64,000 bases of DNA, taken from the NCBI GenBank assembly GCA_965229765.1, contig CBDDJT010000001.1, positions 186,001 through 250,000 of the forward strand, given 5' to 3'. How positions within the stretch are numbered: position 1 is the first letter of the stretch; each line of letters starts with the position of its first letter. A model generated the notes under the pieces. The model made no database searches and was not told the DNA's origin. It saw only the letters and a program-made list of their open reading frames with translations. Of the stretch, positions 26,402-34,811 are shown in pieces. Origin of the DNA: ASV31 sp965229765 (GTDB lineage Bacteria; Pseudomonadota; Alphaproteobacteria; Rhodobacterales; Rhodobacteraceae). The translations under genes were made by a program, and so were the position numbers.

Positions 26402-28375
26402 TCATTCCGCCGCCATCCGTCCGGTGCCCGCGCCCGCCACCGCTGCATCGCGGATCTGTAGCGTGGCGCGGATCTTGCCCTTGCGGCCGTCCTCGTAGGT
26501 CACTTCCGTTTCGGTGTAGATCTCGGACGACCCGTCATAAAGCGCGTCCACAAGCTCCTGGAACTTCTCGCCGATCACGCCGCGCCGCACCTTTCGGGTG
26601 CGCGTCAGCTCGCCGTCGTCGGCGTCCAGTTCCTTGTGCAGGATCAGGAAGCGGTGCACCTGGCAGCCCGACAGCATCTCGTCGGCGGCGACGCTGCGGT
26701 TCACCTCCTCGATATGGTCCTGGATCATTTCGTAGACACGCTGGTGCTGCGCCAGTTCCTGGTAGCTGGAATAGGCGATGTTGTTGCGCTCGGCCCAGTT
26801 GCCCACCGCCGTCAGGTCGATGTTGATGAAGGCCGTGCACATCTCGCGCCCGGCGCCAAAGACCACGGCCTCCAGGATGTTGGGATAGAATTTCAGCTTG
26901 TTTTCAACGTATTTGGGCGCGAACAGGCTGCCGTCGGCCATCTTGCCCACGTCCTTGGCGCGGTCGATGATCCGCAGATGCCCCGTATCGGGCTCGATGA
27001 AGCCCGCGTCGCCGGTGGCCACCCAGCCCTCGGCATCCTTGGTCGAGGCGGTCGATTCCGCGTTCTTGTAGTACTCCACGAACACGCCCGGAGAGCGATA
27101 GTAGACCTCGCCGTTCTCGGCGATGCGCAATTCCACCCCCGGCGAGGGCACCCCCACCGTGTCGGACCGCACCTCGTGGTCGGGCTGCTGGGTGATGAAG
27201 ACGCTGGCCTCTGTCTGGCCGTAAAGCTGTTTCAGGTTGATGCCGAGCCCGCGGTAGAAATCGAAGATCTCGGGCCCGATCGCCTCGCCCGCGGTATAGC
27301 CCACGCGCACCCGGCTCAGCCCCATCGTGTTCTTCAAGGGCCCGAACACCATAATCTCGCCCAGCCGATACTTCAGCCTGTCCCAAGCCCCAAGGGGCTT
27401 GCCGTCCAGAATCTGCGGGCCGACCTTGCGCGCATGGGCCATGAAGGTGTCAAACAGCCGCTTCTTCAGCCGCCCGGCATCCTCCATCCGGATCATGACG
27501 TTGGTCAGCTGGGTCTCGAACACCCGCGGCGGGGCAAAGAAATAGCTCGGCCCGATCTCCCGCAGGTCGGTCAGCATCGTGTCGGGGCTCTCGGGACAGT
27601 TCACGCAGAACCCCGACCAATAGGCCTGCCCGATGGAAAAGATATAGTCGCCCACCCATGCCATCGGCAGATAGGCCAGCACCTCGTCTTCATGGCTGAG
27701 GTGGTCGAATTCGCACGACGCGCGCGAGGTCTCGATGATGTTGCGGTTCGACAGCACCACGCCCTTGGGCCGCCCCGTGGTGCCAGAAGTGTACAGCATC
27801 ACGCAGGTGTCGTCATACCCGATCGCCGCCTCGCGTTCGGCCAGTTCGGCCTCGTAGCGCTCATGCGCCGCGCGGCCCTCGGCCTCGATGTCCTTCAGCG
27901 CGTGCAGGCGGGTGTGGTCGTATTTCCGCAGCCCGCGCGGGTCCAGGTAGATGATGTGCTCGACACAATGGACGCGGTCCTGCACCTCGATGACCTTGTC
28001 CACCTGTTCCTGGTCGCCGGCCACGACGAAACGCGCGCCGCAATGGTCCAGGACATAGGCCATCTCCTCGGCCACCGCGTCCTGGTAAAGCGGTACGGGA
28101 ATCGCGCCGACCTTTTGCGCGGCCACCATCGACCAGTAAAGCGCCGGGCGGTTGCGCCCGATGATCGCGACATAGTCACCCTTCGCGACACCCAGCGCCA
28201 GGAATCCCAGCGCCAGTGCCCGAATCTCTTCCGCGGCCTCGATCCAGGTCCAGCTTTGCCAGATCCCGAATTCCTTTTCGCGATAAGCGGGGCTTGCGCC
28301 CCAGACACGCGCATTCCGCGCCAGAAGCGCCGGAATCGATATCAGGCCGTCGTCCGCCCGAGTCGTGCTACCCAA
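26402..28375 (-). CDS. Long-chain-type AMP-binding acyl-CoA synthetase
   Basis: 657 residues. The P-loop motif YTSGTTGRPKGVVLSNRN, the YGQTEASVF motif, GWVATGDAGFIE and the hinge RIIDRAKDVGKMADG are present; the large size and HDLS-like insert fit the FadD15-type long-chain group. It activates a carboxylic acid to acyl-AMP and then acyl-CoA. I place the start at TTG 28375, preceded by a clear GGGAGGA seven bases away; the longer GTG frame at 28465 has a non-conserved N-terminus. It lies upstream of, and co-directional with, the Liv operon, a pairing common in this bacterial family, suggesting import followed by CoA activation. Confidence 0.9.
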   Translation of the reverse strand: MGSTTRADDGLISIPALLARNARVWGASPAYREKEFGIWQSWTWIEAAEEIRALALGFLALGVAKGDYVAIIGRNRPALYWSMVAAQKVGAIPVPLYQDAVAEEMAYVLDHCGARFVVAGDQEQVDKVIEVQDRVHCVEHIIYLDPRGLRKYDHTRLHALKDIEAEGRAAHERYEAELAEREAAIGYDDTCVMLYTSGTTGRPKGVVLSNRNIIETSRASCEFDHLSHEDEVLAYLPMAWVGDYIFSIGQAYWSGFCVNCPESPDTMLTDLREIGPSYFFAPPRVFETQLTNVMIRMEDAGRLKKRLFDTFMAHARKVGPQILDGKPLGAWDRLKYRLGEIMVFGPLKNTMGLSRVRVGYTAGEAIGPEIFDFYRGLGINLKQLYGQTEASVFITQQPDHEVRSDTVGVPSPGVELRIAENGEVYYRSPGVFVEYYKNAESTASTKDAEGWVATGDAGFIEPDTGHLRIIDRAKDVGKMADGSLFAPKYVENKLKFYPNILEAVVFGAGREMCTAFINIDLTAVGNWAERNNIAYSSYQELAQHQRVYEMIQDHIEEVNRSVAADEMLSGCQVHRFLILHKELDADDGELTRTRKVRRGVIGEKFQELVDALYDGSSEIYTETEVTYEDGRKGKIRATLQIRDAAVAGAGTGRMAAE

Positions 28376-28559
28376 GATCCGTCCTCCCGATGTCGGCGTC
28401 GCGGCGTCCGCATTTCCTGCGGCATCTCCCACGCCGGGCCCGTCGCAACCTCCACAGCGCCGCACCCGCCGAACACTGTTATCCTTGCCAATTGTTACAC
28501 AAGGTCAACCCCGATATTTCCGGATGTTGCGCAAAGACTTGCCGTGCTATGCTGCACTC

Positions 28560-28727
28560 ATGGATCCTGTCTCACTCGGCTTTTACGCCATCGTCTGTGG
28601 CCTCCTCAGCGCGGTTGCGCCGAACTTCCCCCGCCTGCCCGTGCGTTTGGGCATCGGCGCGCTGGTCGGCGTCTTCGCCGCCTCGGTTCTTCCATGGATC
28701 AAGGGGATGATGGGCGGCCCCTACTGA
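28560..28727 (+). CDS. Small conserved membrane protein
   Basis: 55 residues, MDPVSLGFYAIVCGLLSAVA onwards, two hydrophobic helices separated by PNFPRLPVRLGIGALVG and ending IKGMMGGPY. Divergent from the ligase gene, and its end overlaps the M20 hydrolase gene by seven bases. No strong ribosome site is visible, but the codon-phase bias and compact membrane pattern support a real gene. Unknown function. Confidence 0.6.
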   Translation: MDPVSLGFYAIVCGLLSAVAPNFPRLPVRLGIGALVGVFAASVLPWIKGMMGGPY

Positions 28728-29923
28728 CCCAACCGCGCCACCGCGCCAGCCAGCACCCGCACCCCGGCGACAAGATCGGCATCGGCGGTGTCCTCTGCGA
28801 AATCGTGGCTGATCCCGCCGATCGACGGCACGAAAAGCATCGCCACCGGCATGTGCCGCGCCACGTTGCTGGCATCGTGCAGGGCGCCCGAAGGCATGTG
28901 ACGCCAGCGCCCCGGCGCGATGTCGCCCGCCGCCGCCGCCAGCGCATCGCGCAGGCGCGCATCCATCGCCACCGGATCGATCCCGCGCATCTCGCCAAAG
29001 CGCAGGCCAAGCCCGCGTGCCGCGGCAACCTCGGCGGCGGTGTCGCGCACCGCCTTTTCCATCGCCTCCAGACGTGCCACGTCGCCATCGCGCCACTGCA
29101 TCGAGAACGTCGCGCGCCCCGGAACGATGGACGAGGCATTGGGATGCACCGCCACATGCCCGATCGTCCAGACCGTCGCCTCTGTCGCCATGGCGGCAAA
29201 GCGCTCGTTCACCATGGCGGCGAAGGCCACCATCCCCTGCACCGCGTCGCGCCGCAGGTGCATCGGCGTGGTACCCGCGTGATTCTGCTGACCCTCGAGT
29301 GTGATGCGCAGATCCCGGATGCCGACGATGCCACTGACCACGCCCACCTGTTCGCCCGCGGCCTCCAGCCAGGGCCCTTGCTCGATATGCATTTCCAGGA
29401 AACCGCTGAACCGTGCCGGGTCCACCTCTGGCCCCGCCCTGTTGCCCAGCGCCGCACGCGCCTCGGCGAAACTCATGCCGCCCGCATCGGTCAGCGCGTC
29501 GGCCTCGGGCAGCGTCAGCGCGCCGGACCAGACAGCGCTTCCCGTGGTCACGCCGAACCGTCCCTCCTCGTCCTCGAAGCTGACGACAGACACCGCCGGA
29601 CCGCCCGCGTCCCGCGCCGCGCGCGCCACCTCCAGCCCCGCGATCACGCCCAGCGCACCGTCAAGCCAGCCGCCCTCGGGCTGGCTGTCGGAATGCGACC
29701 CCACAAGGATCGACGGCCCCCCGGCCAGACCGAACAGGTTGCCCACCGCGTCGAAGGCCGGCGTCAGCCCCGCCTCGGCCATCCGCCCCGCCAGCCAGTC
29801 GCGCGCCGCAAGATCGTCCGCCGAATAGGCAGGGCGCCGAACCCCCTTGCCCACCCCGGCGGCCCCGAATCCGCGCAGCGTTTCAAGATCGGCCAGGAAT
29901 CGGTCAGCATCGACGGGCAGCAT
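28721..29923 (-). CDS. M20-family N-carbamoyl amino acid / allantoate amidohydrolase-like enzyme
   Basis: 400 residues. Dinuclear zinc peptidase fold: GSHSDSQPEGGWLDG (His and Asp ligands), SFEDEEGRFG (Glu), FLEMHIEQGP and the late SGALHDASNVA (His) match the hydantoinase-linked amidase group (HyuC/AmaB/AllC), which cleaves N-carbamoyl amino acids or ureidoglycolate-type bonds. The dimerisation (lid) domain occupies about 210-320 (GQQNHAGTTPM). ATG at 29923 with AGAGGAG. No purine or hydantoin genes flank it, so the substrate is open. Confidence 0.85.
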   Translation of the reverse strand: MLPVDADRFLADLETLRGFGAAGVGKGVRRPAYSADDLAARDWLAGRMAEAGLTPAFDAVGNLFGLAGGPSILVGSHSDSQPEGGWLDGALGVIAGLEVARAARDAGGPAVSVVSFEDEEGRFGVTTGSAVWSGALTLPEADALTDAGGMSFAEARAALGNRAGPEVDPARFSGFLEMHIEQGPWLEAAGEQVGVVSGIVGIRDLRITLEGQQNHAGTTPMHLRRDAVQGMVAFAAMVNERFAAMATEATVWTIGHVAVHPNASSIVPGRATFSMQWRDGDVARLEAMEKAVRDTAAEVAAARGLGLRFGEMRGIDPVAMDARLRDALAAAAGDIAPGRWRHMPSGALHDASNVARHMPVAMLFVPSIGGISHDFAEDTADADLVAGVRVLAGAVARLGQ

Positions 29924-30043
29924 GGCGTTCTCCTCTTGCAAGCCGCTCAAGGGCTAGCAGCCCAGCCGACCGCGCAACAGCCCCATCCGGGGGCGTGACG
30001 CCGCCCGCGCATCGCGCTATGCCCCGGGCAAAGGGGAATGCAT

Positions 30044-30694
30044 ATGGGCGAAATCATCCTTGTCCGCCACGGTCAGGCGAATTCACAGGCCGAGGACGCC
30101 GAAAGCTACGACAGGCTGTCGGACCTCGGCCGCCAGCAGGCGGCCTGGCTGGGCGACTGGCTGCGCGCGCATGAGCCGGGCTTCGACCGGGTCATGACGG
30201 GCACCCTGCACCGCCAGCGCGACACCGCGGCCGAACTGGGCGACATGGGCGCCGCGCCGGAACCCGATCCGCGCCTGAACGAGCTTGACTATTTCGCCCT
30301 CGGCCAGGCGCTGCGCGACCGCCACGGCGTGCCGATGCCCGACGCCGACGACTTCGCCATCCACGCCCCCAAGGTGATGGAGGCATGGCACCGCGCCGAG
30401 ATCGCCAGCCACGAAAGCTTTGCCGAGTTCGAGACGCGCGTGACCTCCGTGCTTCAGGCCGCCGCCGCGCCCGGGCGGCGCGTGCTTTGCGTCACCTCGG
30501 CGGGCGTCATCGGCATGATCGCCCGCAGCCTTCTGGGCCTCGACCCGCGCCGCATGGCGCATGTGCTCCTGCCCATCCGCAACAGCTCGATCCACCGCGT
30601 GCAGGTCATGCCGCACGGCACCGTCCTGTCGGGCTACAACGCCACCCCGCATCTCGACGCGCCCGACCGCGCCCACGCACGCACCGTCTACTAA
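30044..30694 (+). CDS. Histidine phosphatase family protein
   Basis: 216 residues with the N-terminal RHG catalytic motif (ILVRHGQANSQA, His9), MTGTLHRQRDTA and the second-histidine region SSIHRVQ of the phosphoglycerate mutase-like branch. Two nearby ATGs exist; 30044 is chosen because AAGGGGA is six bases upstream. It starts a plus-strand run with the two saccharopine dehydrogenase-family genes (12-base gap). Substrate unknown. Confidence 0.88.
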   Translation: MGEIILVRHGQANSQAEDAESYDRLSDLGRQQAAWLGDWLRAHEPGFDRVMTGTLHRQRDTAAELGDMGAAPEPDPRLNELDYFALGQALRDRHGVPMPDADDFAIHAPKVMEAWHRAEIASHESFAEFETRVTSVLQAAAAPGRRVLCVTSAGVIGMIARSLLGLDPRRMAHVLLPIRNSSIHRVQVMPHGTVLSGYNATPHLDAPDRAHARTVY

Positions 30695-30706
30695 AAGGCC
30701 ACGCAC

Positions 30707-31786
30707 ATGACGCATCTCTGGGTCCGCGCCGAACAGCGTCCGCACGAGGAACGGGTGGGGATCACCCCCGAAGGCGCCGCCGCGCTCATCGCCGCCGGCA
30801 TCTCCGTCACGGTCGAGGACAGCCGCACCCGCGCGATTCCCCTCGCGGGCTACCGCGACGCCGGCTGCGCCATCGCGGCAGAGGGCAGCTGGCCCGACGC
30901 GCCCGCCGACGCGCTGATCTTCGGGCTCAAGGAACTGCCCGACGACGGCACGCCCCTGCCGCACCGCCACATCATGTTCGGCCATGCCTTCAAGGGCCAG
31001 CCCGCCGGCCAGCGCCTGCTGGCGCGCTTCCGTGCCGGGGGCGGGCGGCTTTATGACCTGGAGTACCTGACAGACGAGACCGGCCGCCGCGTCGCGGCCT
31101 TCGGCTACTGGGCCGGGTTCGCCGGGGCGGCGGTGGCCACGCTCGCCTTCATCGCGCAGGCCAGGGGCGGCATCGCCGGGCCCGTCGGCACCTTCCCAAG
31201 GGCGCGCGCCATGACCGACCTCATCGACCGGGACCTCGACAACCTGACGCCCGCCCACAGGGACCCGGGGCGGCCCTCCGCGCTGATCGTCGGCGCGCTG
31301 GGCCGCGTCGGGACGGGCGCCAGCGACTTCTGCCGCGCCGTGGGCATCGCCACCACCCGCTGGGACATCGCCGAAACCGCGCATGGCGGCCCCTTCCCGG
31401 AAATCCTCAACCACGACATCTTTCTCAACTGCATCCTCGCAATGCCCGGCTGCCCGGTCTTCGTCGCGCCCGACGCGCCCGGCGCGCCGCGCCGCCTGCG
31501 GGTGATCGGCGACATCGCCTGCGACCCCGACAGCGATTTCAACCCGGTCCGCGTCTATGACCGCACCACCACATGGGAGGCGCCCGCGCTGCGCGTCCAC
31601 ACCGATCCGGTGCTCGACGTGACAGCCATCGACAACCTGCCCTCGCTTCTGCCGGTGGAATCCTCGCAGGACTTTGCGGCCCAGCTTCTGCCCCACCTGC
31701 ACGCGCTCGACCGGCTGGACGCGGGCGTCTGGGTCCGTGCCGCCGCCGCCTTTGACAAGGCCAGCGCCCCGGCTTCTTCTGTTTGA
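30707..31786 (+). CDS. Saccharopine dehydrogenase (NAD, lysine-forming type, LYS1-like)
   Basis: 359 residues. The alanine dehydrogenase/PNT-like fold with LWVRAEQRPHEERVGITPEGAAAL at the N-terminus, MFGHAFKGQPA, DLEYLTDETGRRVAAFGYWAGFAGA and SALIVGALGRVGTGA (Rossmann) matches fungal LYS1 and bacterial homologues that interconvert lysine plus 2-oxoglutarate and saccharopine. In marine alphaproteobacteria this serves lysine degradation. The C-terminal residues ASSV and the stop are encoded by repeat copy 5, so the natural end may have been elsewhere. Confidence 0.85.
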   Translation: MTHLWVRAEQRPHEERVGITPEGAAALIAAGISVTVEDSRTRAIPLAGYRDAGCAIAAEGSWPDAPADALIFGLKELPDDGTPLPHRHIMFGHAFKGQPAGQRLLARFRAGGGRLYDLEYLTDETGRRVAAFGYWAGFAGAAVATLAFIAQARGGIAGPVGTFPRARAMTDLIDRDLDNLTPAHRDPGRPSALIVGALGRVGTGASDFCRAVGIATTRWDIAETAHGGPFPEILNHDIFLNCILAMPGCPVFVAPDAPGAPRRLRVIGDIACDPDSDFNPVRVYDRTTTWEAPALRVHTDPVLDVTAIDNLPSLLPVESSQDFAAQLLPHLHALDRLDAGVWVRAAAAFDKASAPASSV

Positions 31787-31821
31787 AAATACTCCCGCCG
31801 GAGGCACGCGCCACAGGCGCG
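31773..31821 (-). repeat. Dispersed 3'-end element, copy 5 (antisense to its genes)
   Basis: Minus strand: CGCGCC/GGCGCG stem (31807-31821), CCTCCGGCGGGAGTATTTTC, then AAACAGAAGAAG. Unlike the other five copies it lies between two plus-strand genes and is oriented against them. It provides the stop codon (TGA, 31784-31786) of the upstream saccharopine dehydrogenase and lies 30 bases before the next gene. Confidence 0.85.
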
Positions 31822-31850
31822 TTCCCGGCCCTTCGCGAAAGGAACAGCCC

Positions 31851-32996
31851 ATGACCATCCACTGGTGCGGAACCGGCCTCTCGGCCATCCCCGGCCTGCG
31901 CCGCCTGATCGCGGCGGGCCATGACGTGACGGTCTGGAACCGAACGGCGGACAAGGCGCGCGACGCAGTGGGCGATATGACCGACAGGATCCATGCCTTC
32001 GACATCGACGCGCTGTCCGCCGCGCTGGCTCCGGGCGACGTGGTGGTGTCGATGCTGCCCGGCGACTGGCACGTGCCGCTGGCCGAACGCGCCATCGACG
32101 CTGGCGCGCAGTTCGTCTCGTCCAGCTATATCGCGCCCGAGATGCGCGCGCTCGACGCGGCGGCGCGGGACGCCGGTGTGGCGCTGGTGAACGAGGTCGG
32201 GCTTGACCCCGGCATCGACCACCTGATGGCCCACGCGCTCATGGCCGACTATCGCGCCAGCGCCGCGTTCGACCCTGCGAACCGGCTCTCCTTCATCAGC
32301 TATTGCGGCGGCATCCCGAAGATCCCCAACGATTTCCGCTACAAGTTCAGCTGGTCGCCACTTGGCGTGCTCAAGGCGCTGCGCTCGCCGTCCCGCTCGA
32401 TCCGGGGCGCGGCCGAGTTCAACGTCGCCCGGCCGTGGGACGCGATCAGCAGCTACACCGCCCCCCTCCCCGCGCCCGAAAGCTTCGAGGTCTACCCCAA
32501 CCGCGATTCGCTGCCCTTCATGGCCGACTACGGCCTCGATCCGGCCTGGCCGGTCGAGGAATTCGTGCGCGGAACGCTCCGGCTGAACGGCTGGGCCGAC
32601 GCGTGGGCCGACGTCTTCGCAGAGATCGAAACGCTGTCGGGGCCCGAAGGCGACGCGCGGCTGAAAGAGATGTCAGACGGGTTCTGGGCCGCCCACGCCT
32701 ACGACGCGGGCGAACCCGACCGCGTGGTGCTGTGCGTGGCGCTGAAGGCGGAACGGGATGGCGGCACCGTCTGGCACAAGACCTACACGCTCGACGCCTG
32801 GGGCGACGCGCGCGGCACCGCGATGGCGCGGCTGGTGTCAGAGACCGTGGCGCTGGCGGTCGAGGCGGTGCTGGCCGGCCGCATCGCGCCGGGCGTCAGC
32901 GCGGCACCCGCCAGCCCCGCGCTGGTGGCAGAGTGGCTGGCCCGCGTCGGGGACGAGGCGCAGCATCTCGCAATCGTCGATCACCTCGCCGCCTGA
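31851..32996 (+). CDS. Saccharopine dehydrogenase-family protein (LYS9-like)
   Basis: 381 residues. Short Rossmann start (IHWCGTGLSAIPGLRRLI), then VVSMLPGDWHVPLAERAI, FVSSSYIAPEMRALDAAA and the conserved EVGLDPGIDHLMAH and CGGIPKIPNDFRYKFSW segments are typical of glutamate-forming saccharopine dehydrogenase, which splits saccharopine to glutamate and aminoadipate semialdehyde. With the previous gene it completes conversion of lysine to aminoadipate semialdehyde. AAAGGA is 8 bases upstream of the ATG. Confidence 0.85.
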   Translation: MTIHWCGTGLSAIPGLRRLIAAGHDVTVWNRTADKARDAVGDMTDRIHAFDIDALSAALAPGDVVVSMLPGDWHVPLAERAIDAGAQFVSSSYIAPEMRALDAAARDAGVALVNEVGLDPGIDHLMAHALMADYRASAAFDPANRLSFISYCGGIPKIPNDFRYKFSWSPLGVLKALRSPSRSIRGAAEFNVARPWDAISSYTAPLPAPESFEVYPNRDSLPFMADYGLDPAWPVEEFVRGTLRLNGWADAWADVFAEIETLSGPEGDARLKEMSDGFWAAHAYDAGEPDRVVLCVALKAERDGGTVWHKTYTLDAWGDARGTAMARLVSETVALAVEAVLAGRIAPGVSAAPASPALVAEWLARVGDEAQHLAIVDHLAA

Positions 32997-33040
32997 CGGG
33001 TTCCCGATCGCGCCCCGCGCACACCGCGCGGGGCCACGCC

Positions 33041-33433
33041 TCAGTAGAACTCTTCCTCCAGGTCGCCGGGCTCGATCCCCAGCTTCTCCAGCCCGGCTTC
33101 CAGGTAATCCGACAAGAGCGGCACGCCCAGGAGGTAATCCTCGGTGGGCGTCGTCGCCTCGTTGCGCGCGGTTTCCATCGCCTCTTCGAGGTCCTCGGCG
33201 TCGTAGGTGTCGCGGCCGATCCACATGACAGCGACAAGGCTCGCCTTCTCGTCCTCGTTCATCTGGGCGATGAAGGCGCGCAATTCGGCCTCCGTCGCGT
33301 CGCCCCGGCGCGATTCAAGGATCGTGTCGGCATCCGCCGTGTCGCCGACGCTGTCCCAGCGCGCCACCTTGGCGTCGATCTCGCGGGCGCGCACGATGAC
33401 GTGGGCGACCCGGCGCGGGCTGATCTGTAGCAT
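33041..33433 (-). CDS. DUF3775 family protein
   Basis: 130 residues, acidic, no membrane segment. The layout MLQISPRRVAHVIVRAREID, RAFIAQMNEDEKASLVAVMWIGR and YLLGVPLLSDYLEAGLEKLG matches the DUF3775 family, small cytoplasmic proteins of unknown role. AGGAGG precedes the ATG at 33433. It stands between the lysine genes and the RpoE target operon, 72 bases below the last gene of the latter. Confidence 0.85.
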   Translation of the reverse strand: MLQISPRRVAHVIVRAREIDAKVARWDSVGDTADADTILESRRGDATEAELRAFIAQMNEDEKASLVAVMWIGRDTYDAEDLEEAMETARNEATTPTEDYLLGVPLLSDYLEAGLEKLGIEPGDLEEEFY

Positions 33434-33505
33434 TGGCGAACCTCCTGTCGCGGTGGCGTGGTCCGCGACTTCAGCGCAAACCGCGCCCGGACGCAATGGG
33501 GCCGA

Positions 33506-34249
33506 TCAGCCCTTTTCGCCGAAGATCCGGTAATAGGCCCAGTCGGGCAGGAACTGGCTGCCCCGGAACACCAGCGAAAACAGCCCCGGAAAGCTTTTCT
33601 TGAAGCGGTCGGTCTGCATGTGGTCGAAGAAATGCCGCGCCGCCTCGTCGGGGTCCATGATGAAGGGCATGGAAAAGTCGTTCTTTTCGGTCAGCCGCGT
33701 GCGGATGAAGCCCGGATTGATAAGCTGCACCTGAACCCCGGTGTGCCGCAGGTCGGCCTGCATCGCCTCTGCCATGTACATCACCGCGGCCTTGGAACTG
33801 CCATAGGCCACCGCGCCCGGCAGGCCGCGGAACCCCGACAGCGACCCGGTCAGCACGATATGGCCCTGTCCGCGTTCCAGCATCCCCGGCAGCACCGCGC
33901 CCACCGTGCGCATCGCGCCGGTATAGTTGATGTCGGCCATCGTCTCGTTCCTGGCGTTGTCCCACGCCTGCGCGCCCAGCGGCCAGTAGACGCCCGCCAG
34001 ATAGACCAGCCCGTCGATGTCGCCGATCTCGGCCGCCGCGGCCTCGACCGCGGCGCGATCCGACACATCCAGCGGCACCGCCTGGGCACGGCCCGGCAGT
34101 TCAGCCACAAGCTCGTCCAGCCGCCCGGCATTGCGCGCGCTCAGTACCAGATCGGCGCCGGCACGGCTCATCACGCCGGCCACCGCGCGGCCCAGCCCCT
34201 CGCTGGCACCGACCAGCCAATAGCGCCTGCGGGTCCAGTCGATGCTCAC
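33506..34249 (-). CDS. Short-chain dehydrogenase/reductase (RpoE-type operon)
   Basis: 247 residues. Nucleotide-binding VGASEGLGRAVA (a TGxxxGxG variant), catalytic SLS and YGSSK, all present. Starts with GTG that overlaps the upstream stop (GTGA), preceded by AAGGAGG. Last gene of a five-gene, end-to-end overlapping operon led by an FAD amine oxidase-type gene that faces RpoE-ChrR; in Rhodobacter similar operons belong to the RpoE singlet-oxygen response. Substrate unknown, perhaps a modified fatty acid. Confidence 0.9.
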   Translation of the reverse strand: MSIDWTRRRYWLVGASEGLGRAVAGVMSRAGADLVLSARNAGRLDELVAELPGRAQAVPLDVSDRAAVEAAAAEIGDIDGLVYLAGVYWPLGAQAWDNARNETMADINYTGAMRTVGAVLPGMLERGQGHIVLTGSLSGFRGLPGAVAYGSSKAAVMYMAEAMQADLRHTGVQVQLINPGFIRTRLTEKNDFSMPFIMDPDEAARHFFDHMQTDRFKKSFPGLFSLVFRGSQFLPDWAYYRIFGEKG

Positions 34250-34809
34250 GCCGCCTCCTTGCGGCGCATGGTCGCCACGATCTCGGCCACCTTGATGCCG
34301 AACTTGCGGAACTGGCTGCGGTTGATGATCGCGCCATTCTCGACAACATACATCCAGTCGGTCGTGTCCAGCACGTGCCCGCCCGAATCCTCGGGCAGGC
34401 GGATGCGGTATTTCAACTGCACGCCCGGGCCCTTCTGCATCCCGCGACCTTCGCCTACCACGTCGGGCGCGGTGGCCTTGATCGACCCGTCATTGCCCAG
34501 CGTCAGCGTCCATTCCCGGCGCTGCGTCGCACCGCTGTCATAGCGGAAATCCTCTGTCATCACGCCCACGTTGCCGTCCCAGCGCGCCTCCATGTCGGCC
34601 ACGAATCTAGACGCAACGCGCCCCGTCGGCCCATAGATCACACCCTCGCACAGGATCGGGCCGCGCAGGTGCTCGCGCAGGTCGAATTCCGGCCCCAGGT
34701 CGGCGTACTCCTCGGGCGTCTGCGCCGGGAAATCGAGATACCGGGCGCGCATCCAGACAAGCGTCAGGGCAATAGCCGCACCCAGCAGCGTGTAAGCAAG
34801 GACATCCAT
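34246..34809 (-). CDS. DUF3833 family membrane-anchored protein
   Basis: 187 residues. One N-terminal transmembrane helix (LAYTLLGAAIALTLVWM) then an envelope domain with LREHLRGPILCEGVIYGPTGR, RFVADMEARWDG, RREWTLTLGNDG and the hydrophilic VVENGAIINRSQFRKFGIKVAEI end, a DUF3833 pattern. It appears where RpoE-ChrR target operons occur, beside DUF1365 and an FAD oxidase. It may bind a lipid, as its lipocalin-like strand pattern suggests (inference). Two bases separate it from the MFS gene. Confidence 0.85.
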   Translation of the reverse strand: MDVLAYTLLGAAIALTLVWMRARYLDFPAQTPEEYADLGPEFDLREHLRGPILCEGVIYGPTGRVASRFVADMEARWDGNVGVMTEDFRYDSGATQRREWTLTLGNDGSIKATAPDVVGEGRGMQKGPGVQLKYRIRLPEDSGGHVLDTTDWMYVVENGAIINRSQFRKFGIKVAEIVATMRRKEAA

Positions 34810-34811
34810 AA

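Noticed and set aside
24266..26461. 731-residue plus-strand His/Arg/Gln-rich frame opposite livH and livG
   Set aside because: Composition is that of an antisense shadow in GC-rich coding DNA; both ABC genes on the other strand are intact.
28466..28559. Riboswitch or RNA element in the gap between the AMP ligase and the small membrane protein
   Set aside because: Only short, weak pairing possible; no known conserved core recognised.
32838..33237. Minus-strand frames over the end of the LYS9-like gene
   Set aside because: Arginine/glycine-rich antisense readings; the plus-strand product is conserved.
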